From NCBI GenBank assembly GCA_021851525.1, contig JAJZDA010000003.1, positions 1 to 52,605 of the forward strand: a stretch of DNA of 52,605 bases, given 5' to 3'. Shown in pieces: positions 24,567-33,217 of this stretch. Positions within the stretch are counted from its first letter, which is position 1. Each line of letters starts with the position of its first letter. This DNA comes from Actinomycetes bacterium (GTDB lineage: Bacteria; Actinomycetota; Thermoleophilia; Solirubrobacterales; Solirubrobacteraceae). Below the pieces are notes generated by a model, which saw only the letters and a program-made list of their open reading frames with translations, did no database searches and had not been told where the DNA came from. The position numbers were made by a program, and so were the translations under genes.

Positions 24567-26743
24567 AGGTCCTTGGAGCTGCCGCGGTGGAACTGGCCGG
24601 CGTTGCCGAAGAACCACTGCGACAGCATCTGGCGGGCGACCGGCGCGGCCGCGACATCGCCGAACCCGCCGCGCTCGACGCTGACGACGATCACTATCGG
24701 CTTGGTGGCGCTCTTGACGAAGCACGCGTACCAGGCGTAGTCGATCTCGGTGTGGGTGAGGATCTGCTGCTGGGTGCCGACCTGGGCCGTACCGGTCTTG
24801 CCGTAGACGGTCATCGGGAAGCTCGTCATCACGTCCGAGGAGGTGCCGCCGGGCGACTGCGCAGCCTCGTGCAGGCCGGTGAGGATCGCGTTCAGATATG
24901 CCGGGTTGATGTTCAGCTTGCGCTTGGGCGCGGGGTTGATCGGCTGCAGGATCGTGCCGTTCGGCGACTGGACGTCCTGGCCGACATGCGGCGTGACGAT
25001 CGTGCCACCGTTGGCGAGCGCCGCGTAGACGACGGCGAGCTGCATGGGGGTCAGCAGGTCATCGCCCTGGCCGACACCGGACTCCACGTTGTCGCCGACC
25101 GTCCAGCTGTCGTTCTTCCACTGCGGCTGGGCGATCCCGCAGCCACCGGGATGCTTGGGGCTCGGCTTGTAGCCGGGCAGCCGGGTGGCGCTCACCATGC
25201 CCTGGCCATTGGTGTAGGCGTAGGCGCCGGTCGCGGTCTCGCACTGCTTCTCCTCGATGTAGCGCTGCCAGAGGTACCTGGGGGTCGGCAGCACGCCCGG
25301 AGACTCCCCCGGGAGATCGACGCCGGTCGTCTGGCCGAGACCGTAGGCGCGCGCCCACCTCTGCAGCTGGCCGCCGTTGGGATGCTTGTTCGGGTCGAAC
25401 TGCAGCTTGTACCCGAGGTTGTAGAAGAAGACGTCATCAGAGATCCTGATCGCGGACTGCAGGTTGATCGTCCCGCCGACCATGTTGCCGGCGTTGTGCA
25501 GGCAGGACCCGGGAAGCGACGGGTTCTCACCGGGATAGCAGAAGCTGCCCGGGTCGGTGTAGGTGTTGTTCAACGACCACACGCCGCTCTCCAGCGCCGC
25601 CGTGGCGGTGATCGGCTTGAAGGTCGAGCCGTCCGGCAGGGCGCTGCCGATCGCCCGGTTCAGCAGCGGATCGTTGGCCGCCGTGCTGTTGAGCTTGCTC
25701 CACTCCTTGCTGGAGAGCGTCGGCACGAAGTCACTCGGATAGAAGCTGGGCAGTGAGCCCATCGCATAGATCGCGCCGGTGTTGTAGTTCATCGCCACAA
25801 ACGCGCCGCTGTTGGCCGGGGGGTTCTGGGTGATCGCCGTCTGCAGCGCCTTGAGCCCGACCTTCTCCAGGTTCAGGTGAAGCGAGAGCCGCAGGTTGTT
25901 GCCGGCGGCGGGAGCGGTGCGCGTCCCGTAGCCCTGGAACTGACCGGCCGCGTTGACCTTCACGCGCTGCACGCCGTCGATGCCCTTGAGGCTCTGGTTG
26001 TACTGGTACTCCAGCCCGGACAGCCCGACGATGTCAGAGCCGGTCTGGCCCTTGTAGGTCGGCTGCTTGAGCTCCGCCGCGGTGGGCTGCCCGACGTACC
26101 CGAAGACCTGCGCGGCAAGCTTGCCGTATGGGTACTGGCGCAGGTAGATCTCCTGCGTGACGACCCCCTGGTACTGCGGCTGGGTCTGGCGCTCGGCGAG
26201 GTAGGCCTGGACGTCCTGACCCACGTCGGTCTTGATCGTGGCGTTGGCGAACGGGGAGTTGGCGACGCTCTTGGCCACCAGGCAGGCGATCGGCGAGAGC
26301 GCCGGGTTGTAGATCACAGGTCCCGGGTACACGTAGTACGTGCAGCGCTGCGGACGGGTCGACATCTTCAGCACCCTGGCCAGCGCGTTGAAGATCATCG
26401 TGTCCTGCGACGGGATCTGCACCGGGTGCGCCTGCACGGTGGCGAGGCTGATCGGCACGGGCAGCACGGAGGGCGCGATCTGCACCGCCGGCACCGCCTG
26501 CGAGTCGACCAGCACGGTGCCGTTGGCGTCGAGGATCTCCCCGCGCGGGGCGTTGATCGGGACTGTGTTGGTGGTGTTGCCCTGCGCCTGGGCGACGTAC
26601 TGGTTGCCGGAGAGCACCTGCAGGAACCAGAGCCGGAAGAAGATCAGCGCGAAGAGCATCAGCGCGAGCGTGCCGACGACCGCCACGCGCAGCGCGAGCT
26701 GCGGTGTCATCGGCGGGTTGCGGTCATCTGACGGCTGGATCAA
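24563..26743 (-). CDS. mrdA: Penicillin-binding protein 2 (class B transpeptidase, elongasome)
   Basis: A 726-residue membrane-anchored transpeptidase cross-linking peptidoglycan during elongation. There is one N-terminal TM helix (about 16-45) and a PBP dimer domain from NAPRGEILDANG. The active-site motifs are S373TFK, S435DD and K649TG. A Cys-containing loop region (about 400-420, 500-535) lies in the transpeptidase domain. The TTG start overlaps the mreD stop; an ATG 11 codons later (26710) is a credible alternative. It forms an overlapping operon with mreD and rodA. Confidence 0.95.
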   Translation of the reverse strand: MIQPSDDRNPPMTPQLALRVAVVGTLALMLFALIFFRLWFLQVLSGNQYVAQAQGNTTNTVPINAPRGEILDANGTVLVDSQAVPAVQIAPSVLPVPISLATVQAHPVQIPSQDTMIFNALARVLKMSTRPQRCTYYVYPGPVIYNPALSPIACLVAKSVANSPFANATIKTDVGQDVQAYLAERQTQPQYQGVVTQEIYLRQYPYGKLAAQVFGYVGQPTAAELKQPTYKGQTGSDIVGLSGLEYQYNQSLKGIDGVQRVKVNAAGQFQGYGTRTAPAAGNNLRLSLHLNLEKVGLKALQTAITQNPPANSGAFVAMNYNTGAIYAMGSLPSFYPSDFVPTLSSKEWSKLNSTAANDPLLNRAIGSALPDGSTFKPITATAALESGVWSLNNTYTDPGSFCYPGENPSLPGSCLHNAGNMVGGTINLQSAIRISDDVFFYNLGYKLQFDPNKHPNGGQLQRWARAYGLGQTTGVDLPGESPGVLPTPRYLWQRYIEEKQCETATGAYAYTNGQGMVSATRLPGYKPSPKHPGGCGIAQPQWKNDSWTVGDNVESGVGQGDDLLTPMQLAVVYAALANGGTIVTPHVGQDVQSPNGTILQPINPAPKRKLNINPAYLNAILTGLHEAAQSPGGTSSDVMTSFPMTVYGKTGTAQVGTQQQILTHTEIDYAWYACFVKSATKPIVIVVSVERGGFGDVAAAPVARQMLSQWFFGNAGQFHRGSSKDL

Positions 26744-27342
26744 TGTGCGCTCCGGGAGACGCGGGCGGCGCGCTCCGACGGTCGCTGAAGCGGACTCAGC
26801 ACACCGTTGTTGTACACGCGCTGGCGGCGCGGGGCGCGCGGCAGCGCGCGATGGATGAAGCGTCGCACGAGCTCATAGACGGGCAGTGCGATCAGGCTGT
26901 TGATCAGCACCTGCATGATGATCTGCTCGATCAGCAGCAGGCTGACGGGCGCGTCCACCCCGAGCATGAACTGGATGACCGCCATCCCCAACCCGGTGAA
27001 CGCCGTGGCCAGCGCCCCGAGCAGGAGCGGCACGAGCCCGTGCGACGGTGGCCGCAGCTCATTGAGACGGCCGGTCCAGTAGCCCACGGCGATCAGCAGC
27101 AGCGAGCTGATCCCGAGCGTCTGAAACAGCGCGAGGTCAATCAGCAGCCCCACGAAGAACCCCGTCACCGCACCGGTCAGCGAGCCGCACAGCAGGCCGA
27201 CGGACATCACCACGAGCGGTGTGAGGTCGGCATTGATCCCGAAGATCGGAATCTGCGAAACGATCGTCTCCTGCAACACGACGGCGACCAGCACCACGAT
27301 CGAGATGCGGAGCGGGAGGCGGATTGAGAAGTCTCGCTTCAC
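26740..27342 (-). CDS. mreD: Rod-shape-determining protein MreD
   Basis: A 200-residue membrane protein with about five hydrophobic helices (IVVLVAVVLQETIVSQIPI, PLVVMSVGLLCGSLTGAVTG, ISSLLLIAVGYWTG and others) and a basic C-terminus. It is weakly conserved, so identification rests on the GINADLTPLVVMSVGLL and GxLIDL features plus its position between mreC and mrdA. It starts with GTG and follows mreC by 13 bases. Confidence 0.92.
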   Translation of the reverse strand: MKRDFSIRLPLRISIVVLVAVVLQETIVSQIPIFGINADLTPLVVMSVGLLCGSLTGAVTGFFVGLLIDLALFQTLGISSLLLIAVGYWTGRLNELRPPSHGLVPLLLGALATAFTGLGMAVIQFMLGVDAPVSLLLIEQIIMQVLINSLIALPVYELVRRFIHRALPRAPRRQRVYNNGVLSPLQRPSERAARVSRSAH

Positions 27343-27355
27343 GTGGGAATGCGTG

Positions 27356-28225
27356 TCAGAGTCGCGGTCGGGTCAGGATCTGCACGACGCTCAGGTGGGT
27401 GAGATCGACGAACGGCGTGACATTCACCTGCTGGCTGGTGACGACGGTCGTGGAGGCGTCCTGGTTCGAGACCTGACCGATCGGGATCCCCGCAGGGTAG
27501 TACGAGTGGATGGCCGGGTTGGCGGGATCGCTGAAGCCGCTGGTCACCACCATCTGCAGCTGCGCCACCTTCGCGGTCGACGGCAGGGAACTGAGCACCA
27601 GCGCTCCCTGGTTGCCGACCGCCGGCTGCAGGACGCCCGCGTCGTTGCTGCCGTCCTCGACCATCGCGCCGACCGCGAACTTCGGTGAGGTGATCAGGGT
27701 GACCAGGGAGTAGTTGGTGCCCACCTCGGTGACGTCGCCTACCAGCCCACCGCCGCTGACCACCGGGTCATAGATGTGCACGCCGGAGTCCGAGCCGCGA
27801 TCGACCTCAATGAAGTCGTACCAGGCGGAGGGGTTGTAGCCGATCACGTTGGCCGCGACCGGACCGTCCTTCTTGAGGCTGGCGGACGTGTCCAACCCGA
27901 GCAGCTTCTGATCGCGCTGATACTGCACCTTGTAGTAGTTCAGCGACGCGTTCTCATTGCGGTAGGCGGCGTTCTCGGCGCGCAGCTTGACGTTCTGAGA
28001 GCCCGCGTTGAGCGTGCGGGAGATTGAGCTGGAGAAGTTCCTGACCGGCGAGAGCACGGTGCTCGCGGCCGACTGCAGCGGTGAGAGCACCGCGGCGATG
28101 CCCCGCTGCACGGTGTGCAGCGGGCTGCTCGGCGACTCGCCGAAGTAGTCCGTCAGCAGAATCAGGGAGACAGCGACAAGCAGCACGAGGACCGCTCGTC
28201 GTCGCCTGATGGTCTTGTCATGCAC
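27356..28225 (-). CDS. mreC: Rod-shape-determining protein MreC
   Basis: A 289-residue bitopic membrane protein. It has a basic cytoplasmic start and a TM helix (AVLVLLVAVSLILLTDYFG, about 11-29). A coiled-coil stretch (about 75-105) is followed by a two-lobed beta domain with IGYNPSAWYDFIEVDRGSDSGV and GGGLVGDVTEVG. MreC links the cytoplasmic MreB filament to PBP2. The GTG start is preferred because it precedes the TM segment at normal length; no other in-frame start fits. It lies 33 bases after mreB. Confidence 0.94.
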   Translation of the reverse strand: MHDKTIRRRRAVLVLLVAVSLILLTDYFGESPSSPLHTVQRGIAAVLSPLQSAASTVLSPVRNFSSSISRTLNAGSQNVKLRAENAAYRNENASLNYYKVQYQRDQKLLGLDTSASLKKDGPVAANVIGYNPSAWYDFIEVDRGSDSGVHIYDPVVSGGGLVGDVTEVGTNYSLVTLITSPKFAVGAMVEDGSNDAGVLQPAVGNQGALVLSSLPSTAKVAQLQMVVTSGFSDPANPAIHSYYPAGIPIGQVSNQDASTTVVTSQQVNVTPFVDLTHLSVVQILTRPRL

Positions 28226-28258
28226 GGGCTGCTCATCTCCAAAGCTTCGTCCTGGCGC

Positions 28259-29323
<1,065 letters not shown>

Positions 29324-29938
29324 CTAGGAAATCGACGGAAATAAAGCTGAGGGGTGGAGATCGAGCAGTGTCGCGACCGGTAGGCCGACGACGTTCAGGT
29401 AGTCCCCGTCGATCTGCTGCACCAGCGCCGCACCACGACCCTGGATCGCGTAACCACCTGCACGCCCCCGCCACTCGCCGGAGGCCAGGTACCAGTCAAG
29501 CGTACGACGGTCCACTAAACGGAAGCTGACGTTGGTCACAGCGGCCGCGCTGCGCGCGCGGCCGCCCTGCATCAGACAGACGCCGCTGAGCACTCGGTGA
29601 GTCCTTCCGGAGAGCGCTCCGAGCGTGTCGCGGGCCTCACGCTCGTCGGCCGGCTTGCCGTACACGCTGGCGCCGAGCGCGACGATCGTGTCGACGCCCA
29701 GCACGAGCGGCGCCGCCGCTGCGGCGCCGCCCCCCTGCCCGGGCTCCGAGCGATCCTCGCTGCCGAGCGACCGCGCCGCCGCGGCGGCCTTGCGGTGGGC
29801 GTTCTCCAGCACGAGCTCCTCCGGGGGCCCCGCGCTGAGCTCCTCAACGTCGGGGACGATCGTCCGGAAGGCCACCCCCAGCTGTTCCAGGATCGCCCGG
29901 CGCTGGGGCGAGCTGGAGGCGAGGATCAGCTCCGGCAT
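29324..29938 (-). CDS. maf: Maf-family nucleoside triphosphate pyrophosphatase
   Basis: A 204-residue house-cleaning enzyme hydrolysing non-canonical or modified nucleoside triphosphates. The N-terminus LILASSSPQRRAILEQLGV contains the SSSPxRR loop, and VLGVDTIVAL and YAIQGRGAALVQQIDGDYLNVVGLP are typical. The ATG at 29938 is 13 bases after ndk; the open frame extends into ndk but is noncoding there. It is often found next to mreB. Confidence 0.95.
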   Translation of the reverse strand: MPELILASSSPQRRAILEQLGVAFRTIVPDVEELSAGPPEELVLENAHRKAAAAARSLGSEDRSEPGQGGGAAAAAPLVLGVDTIVALGASVYGKPADEREARDTLGALSGRTHRVLSGVCLMQGGRARSAAAVTNVSFRLVDRRTLDWYLASGEWRGRAGGYAIQGRGAALVQQIDGDYLNVVGLPVATLLDLHPSALFPSIS

Positions 29939-29951
29939 GGCGCCGGCTCGC

Positions 29952-30359
29952 TCAGAACTGCTCGGGGAAGAAGATGTGTGCCTCACGCGCGGCCGACTCG
30001 GGCGAGTCGGACCCGTGGACCATGTTCTGGCCGATCGCGACGGCGAAGTCACCGCGGATCGAGCCGGGAGCCGCCTGCAGCGGGTTGGTTGCGCCGATCA
30101 GCTGGCGCGCGGCCTCAACCGCGGACTCTCCCTCGAACACCATCGCGACCAGCGGGCCGGAGGTGATGAAGTCCACCAGCTCACCGAAGAACGGCTTGCC
30201 CTGATGCTCACCGTAATGCTGCTCAGCGGTCTCACGCGAGAGCGTCTGCAGCTTGAGCGCGACGAGCTTCAGACCCTTGCGCTCGAACCTGGCGATGATC
30301 TCGCCTGTCAGGTTGCGGGCGAAGGCGTCGGGCTTGACGAGGATCAGCGTGCGCTCCAT
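29952..30359 (-). CDS. ndk: Nucleoside diphosphate kinase
   Basis: A 135-residue enzyme that transfers the terminal phosphate among nucleoside triphosphates via a phosphohistidine. It begins [21 protein letters not shown], and the active-site His115 is in [23 protein letters not shown] precedes the ATG. It is first or second in the run leading to maf and mreBCD. Confidence 0.98.
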   Translation of the reverse strand: MERTLILVKPDAFARNLTGEIIARFERKGLKLVALKLQTLSRETAEQHYGEHQGKPFFGELVDFITSGPLVAMVFEGESAVEAARQLIGATNPLQAAPGSIRGDFAVAIGQNMVHGSDSPESAAREAHIFFPEQF

Positions 30360-30424
30360 GGTGGGGCGGTCTCCTTGTTGGGTGAGGTTCTACTTGGTTG
30401 TGACGGGCGCCAGCTGGCGCCCGG

Positions 30425-30961
30425 TCAGATCAGGTCCGATGTGGGACCGCCGCCGATGGTCTGCCCGGACTCACGCCGAGTCCGCCGTGACCGGCGCACC
30501 ATCGCGGGATCGAGACCTACCTCAGTCTCGCAGTACGGGCAGATCCGCCACTCAGGCTGCAGCGGCTTACCGCAGCCTACACAGGGATCGCGCAGCTTGC
30601 GCATACAGTTGGGGCAGCGCAGGAAGTCGCGTTCCACCTCGTACTCACAGTGCGGGCAGGCGTGGATCCCGAGCTGCGCGAGCCGCGCCTGCGCCGCCTC
30701 GATCTCGAGCTCACGCTCATGCACGTCGTCGAGGTACTCAGGAGGCCTGACGATCATGTAGACCAGCGCGCCGACGAACGGCACCAGCGAGGCCACCGTC
30801 GCCACCCCGACCAGCACGTTGTCATCGATGCGGCGGCGCGCGTCCGCAAAGGTCCAGTAGACCAGCGCCAGCCAGACGATCGCCAGGAAGACGAGGATCA
30901 GCTCCACCACCAGGCTGATGGTGTGGCTGTGAATGCCGAATACGCCTGCTGTGGGGAGCAT
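30425..30961 (-). CDS. Membrane protein with double zinc ribbon
   Basis: A 178-residue protein of unknown function. Two hydrophobic helices (about 14-36 and 48-70, ILVFLAIVWLALVYWTF and VATVASLVPFVGALVYMIV, followed by RPPEYL) resemble the PLD-nuclease N-terminal membrane unit. A helical linker is followed by two zinc ribbons, CPHC...CPNC and CVGC...CPYC, with a basic tail. The ATG at 30961 is chosen because a TACACT -10 box ends ten bases upstream; the longer frame overlaps the divergent promoter. It lies 65 bases upstream of ndk. Confidence 0.8.
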   Translation of the reverse strand: MLPTAGVFGIHSHTISLVVELILVFLAIVWLALVYWTFADARRRIDDNVLVGVATVASLVPFVGALVYMIVRPPEYLDDVHERELEIEAAQARLAQLGIHACPHCEYEVERDFLRCPNCMRKLRDPCVGCGKPLQPEWRICPYCETEVGLDPAMVRRSRRTRRESGQTIGGGPTSDLI

Positions 30962-30971
30962 TAAAGACGCG

Positions 30972-30977
30972 AGTGTA
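30972..30977 (-). promoter_or_regulatory. Candidate -10 box (TACACT) of the zinc-ribbon gene
   Basis: Minus-strand TACACT ten bases before the ATG at 30961, without a Shine-Dalgarno sequence. It predicts a leader of about three or four bases. Confidence 0.35.
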
Positions 30978-31058
30978 GAGCGCGGATCGGTGCCGTTCGC
31001 ACGATTCCCACCGCGCCGCGTTACGGCTTGGTTAGGCCGTGCCACGCGCCGGTGGCGC

Positions 31059-31064
31059 TATAAA
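31059..31064 (+). promoter_or_regulatory. Candidate -10 box (TATAAA) of leaderless lipoprotein gene
   Basis: TATAAA followed by six bases (GCGGCG) and the ATG at 31071. This is the closest of the set to the -10 consensus. Confidence 0.5.
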
Positions 31065-31070
31065 GCGGCG

Positions 31071-31607
31071 ATGCGGACGGCTGCGCGCAGCGCATCGCGG
31101 ATCCGGCGCCCACTGGCGGTGCTGGCGCTGAGCGCCGCGCTCGCGGGGTGCGGCGCGTCGACCAGGGCGCCCGGCGATGCAGCTGCCAGCAGGCTGGCGT
31201 TCAGCTCGGCACTTGACGGCATCTGCAGGTCCAGCACGCTGGCGACCGTCGCGCTGGGGCGGGCACGCAGCGTCGCGCAGCTGGCGCAGGTGCTGGCCAG
31301 GGCGCTGCCGATCGCACGCAGGGAGTACGGCCAGCTGCGGCGGCTGGGCCCGCCCAGCATCTACCGGCACGCCTACCGGAACTTCGTCTGGATCTCCGGG
31401 CGTGAGCTGCGGCTGACCGTAGCGATGCTCGACGCCGCGCGCGCCGACGACCTGATGCGCCTGCGGTCGATCATCGTCCAGGCCAACGGCTACAACCCCG
31501 CCAGCGACCTCGACTCGCGCCTGATGCACGTCAACTGGTGCCTGAGCACCGTGACCGGCACGACCACCACAACCACCCCGCTGCCGAGCTCCACGATCGC
31601 GAGCTGA
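31071..31607 (+). CDS. Putative lipoprotein of unknown function
   Basis: A 178-residue exported protein. The N-terminus has three to four arginines, a hydrophobic stretch (LAVLALSAALAGCG) and a lipobox LAGC with the acylated Cys at about residue 27. The mature part is mainly helical (ARSVAQLAQVLARALPIARREY, LRLTVAMLDAARADDLMRL) with a second Cys pair, and ends in a Thr/Ser/Pro-rich stretch. No family recognised. The ATG at 31071 is preferred over upstream frames by the signal peptide and leaderless -10 box. Confidence 0.7.
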   Translation: MRTAARSASRIRRPLAVLALSAALAGCGASTRAPGDAAASRLAFSSALDGICRSSTLATVALGRARSVAQLAQVLARALPIARREYGQLRRLGPPSIYRHAYRNFVWISGRELRLTVAMLDAARADDLMRLRSIIVQANGYNPASDLDSRLMHVNWCLSTVTGTTTTTTPLPSSTIAS

Positions 31608-31665
31608 GGCGCGCGGATCACGGCGCGCCGGCCGCGCTGCGCGGCGACGCCCCGCGCCGCGCGCC

Positions 31666-31809
31666 GATCGGAGGCGGAGCCTGCCCACCGATCAGAGGCA
31701 GCGCCCGCCGAGCGATCAGAGGCAGCGCCCGCCGAGCGATCAGAGGCAGCGCCCGCCGAGCGATCAGAGGAAGAGCCTGCCGAGCGATCAGAGGAAGAGC
31801 CTGCCGAAG
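31666..31809. repeat. 24-bp tandem repeat, six units, overlapping a gene end
   Basis: Units start at 31666, 31690, 31714, 31738, 31762 and 31786; the consensus begins GATCAGAGGCAGCGCCCGCC. The last unit encodes, on the minus strand, the final residues and TGA stop of the 47-residue protein, and every other unit except the first keeps the same TGA-equivalent triplet. Outside the array, 31608-31665 shows nothing. Confidence 0.9.
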
Positions 31810-31931
31810 ATGTAGCCGATCACGAAGAAGATCAGGATCGTGACCGCCACGCCGGCGGCCACCACCCCGATCATCTTCAGCAGCCGCGGCGGCTCGTGGC
31901 CCTCCGGCAGCTGCTCATCGGTGGCGCTCAC
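31788..31931 (-). CDS. Small single-span membrane protein coupled to folC
   Basis: A 47-residue protein: a short acidic/polar start (MSATDEQLPEGHEPP), a basic LLKM junction, and one TM helix from about residue 21 (IGVVAAGVAVTILIFFVIGY) to the end FGRLFL. The GTG start overlaps the folC stop in a GTGA junction, a strong argument that it is translated. The family is not recognised. The stop codon falls in the last copy of a 24-bp tandem array. Confidence 0.65.
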   Translation of the reverse strand: MSATDEQLPEGHEPPRLLKMIGVVAAGVAVTILIFFVIGYIFGRLFL

Positions 31932-33217
31932 AGGATCGACGCCCGGCGCCGGCCATCGAGCGCCGGCTCAGAGCTCAGGTCGGCGATCAGGTACAGCGAG
32001 CCGGTGGCCACGACCACGCCCTCCGGACCGGCCAGCTCACGGGCGCGCGCAAGCGCCGCGTGCGGCTCACGCACGATCTGGGCCTCCACCTCGGCTCCGG
32101 ACTGGCGCAGCAGCGAGAGCAGGGTCGGCGGTGGCAGCACCCGCGGGTTGTGGGATGCCGTCAGCACCAGCGCGTCGCAGAGCGGTGCCAGCACCCCCAG
32201 CATCGCGGCAGCGTCCTTGTCATCGAGGATCGAGACGACGGCGACCAGGCGGCGTGCGCGGTCCGCGGGGCCCTGCGCCGCGGCGGGCGGCGCGCTGCCG
32301 ACGATCTCCGGAAGCGACTCCGCGAGCGCGCGGATGCCGTCGGGGTTGTGGGCTCCGTCGAGCAGCGTCAGCGGCCGCTCACCGACGATCTGCAGCCGGC
32401 CGGGGACGCGCACGTCGCGCGCGGCGGCGACCACCGCGTGCTCGTCCAGCTCGCCCAGCAGCGCAGACGCCGCGGCCCGGGCAACGGCGAAGTTGCGCCG
32501 CTGGAAGGTCCCCAGCGCGCCGACGTGGGCGTGCGGGTCAGACTCGGCGCGAACGATCCGCGCGCCCCGCTGCGCGGCCACCGCGTCGGCCACCGCGAGC
32601 GCCTCGGGGTGCATCCCCGGGCCGAGCACGAGCGTGGTTCCGGGCTGCAGCACGTCGAGCTTCTCCCGGGCGATGGCGGTGATCGTCGATCCCAGCCAGC
32701 GGGTGTGCTCGAGCCCCACACCGGTGAGCACTGTGACGCTCGAGGGGATCACGTTGGTCGCGTCGTAGCGGCCGCCCAGCCCGGCCTCGATCACCGCCAC
32801 CTCGACATCGCGGCGCTGCAGCTCCGAGTAAGCCGCAGCCGTCAGCAGCTCAAACTGGGTGACGCGATCATCCGCTGCGGCCACGCGGTCAACCTGCTGC
32901 GCCGCGCGCAGCGCGCGTTCAATCGCGTCCGCGAACTCCTGCGGAGTGAGGTCGCTGTCGCCGATGCGCACCCGCTCGCTGTAGGAGACCAGATGCGGGG
33001 AGAGGTAGGTCCCGACCCGCAGGCCGTGGCGCGCGAGGATCGCCGCGGTCATCCGCGCGGTGGAGGACTTGCCGTTGGTGCCGACGACGTGGATCGAACG
33101 GAAGCTGCGCTGCGGATGCCCGAGCGCGGTCATCAGCCGGCGCATGCGGTCCAGCCCGAAGCGCATGCCGAAGAGCTCCAGCTCGAGCAGCCGCTGCTCA
33201 GCCTCGGCCGGTCTCAC
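31928..33217 (-). CDS. folC: Folylpolyglutamate synthase / dihydrofolate synthase
   Basis: A 429-residue Mur-ligase-like enzyme adding glutamate to dihydropteroate and tetrahydrofolates. The P-loop is VGTNGKSSTARMTA (GTNGKSS at 46-52), then YLSPHLVSYSERVRIG, EAGLGGRYDATNVI and LLDGAHNPDGIRAL. The GTG start overlaps the valS stop in a GTGA junction, and the gene continues into a 47-residue membrane protein by a second GTGA overlap. The pairing with valS is common in bacteria. Confidence 0.97.
   Translation of the reverse strand: MRPAEAEQRLLELELFGMRFGLDRMRRLMTALGHPQRSFRSIHVVGTNGKSSTARMTAAILARHGLRVGTYLSPHLVSYSERVRIGDSDLTPQEFADAIERALRAAQQVDRVAAADDRVTQFELLTAAAYSELQRRDVEVAVIEAGLGGRYDATNVIPSSVTVLTGVGLEHTRWLGSTITAIAREKLDVLQPGTTLVLGPGMHPEALAVADAVAAQRGARIVRAESDPHAHVGALGTFQRRNFAVARAAASALLGELDEHAVVAAARDVRVPGRLQIVGERPLTLLDGAHNPDGIRALAESLPEIVGSAPPAAAQGPADRARRLVAVVSILDDKDAAAMLGVLAPLCDALVLTASHNPRVLPPPTLLSLLRQSGAEVEAQIVREPHAALARARELAGPEGVVVATGSLYLIADLSSEPALDGRRRASIL

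Noticed and set aside
24567-24725. Longer rodA start inside mrdA
   Set aside because: The ATGA overlap at 24563-24566 and normal RodA N-terminus favour the short form.
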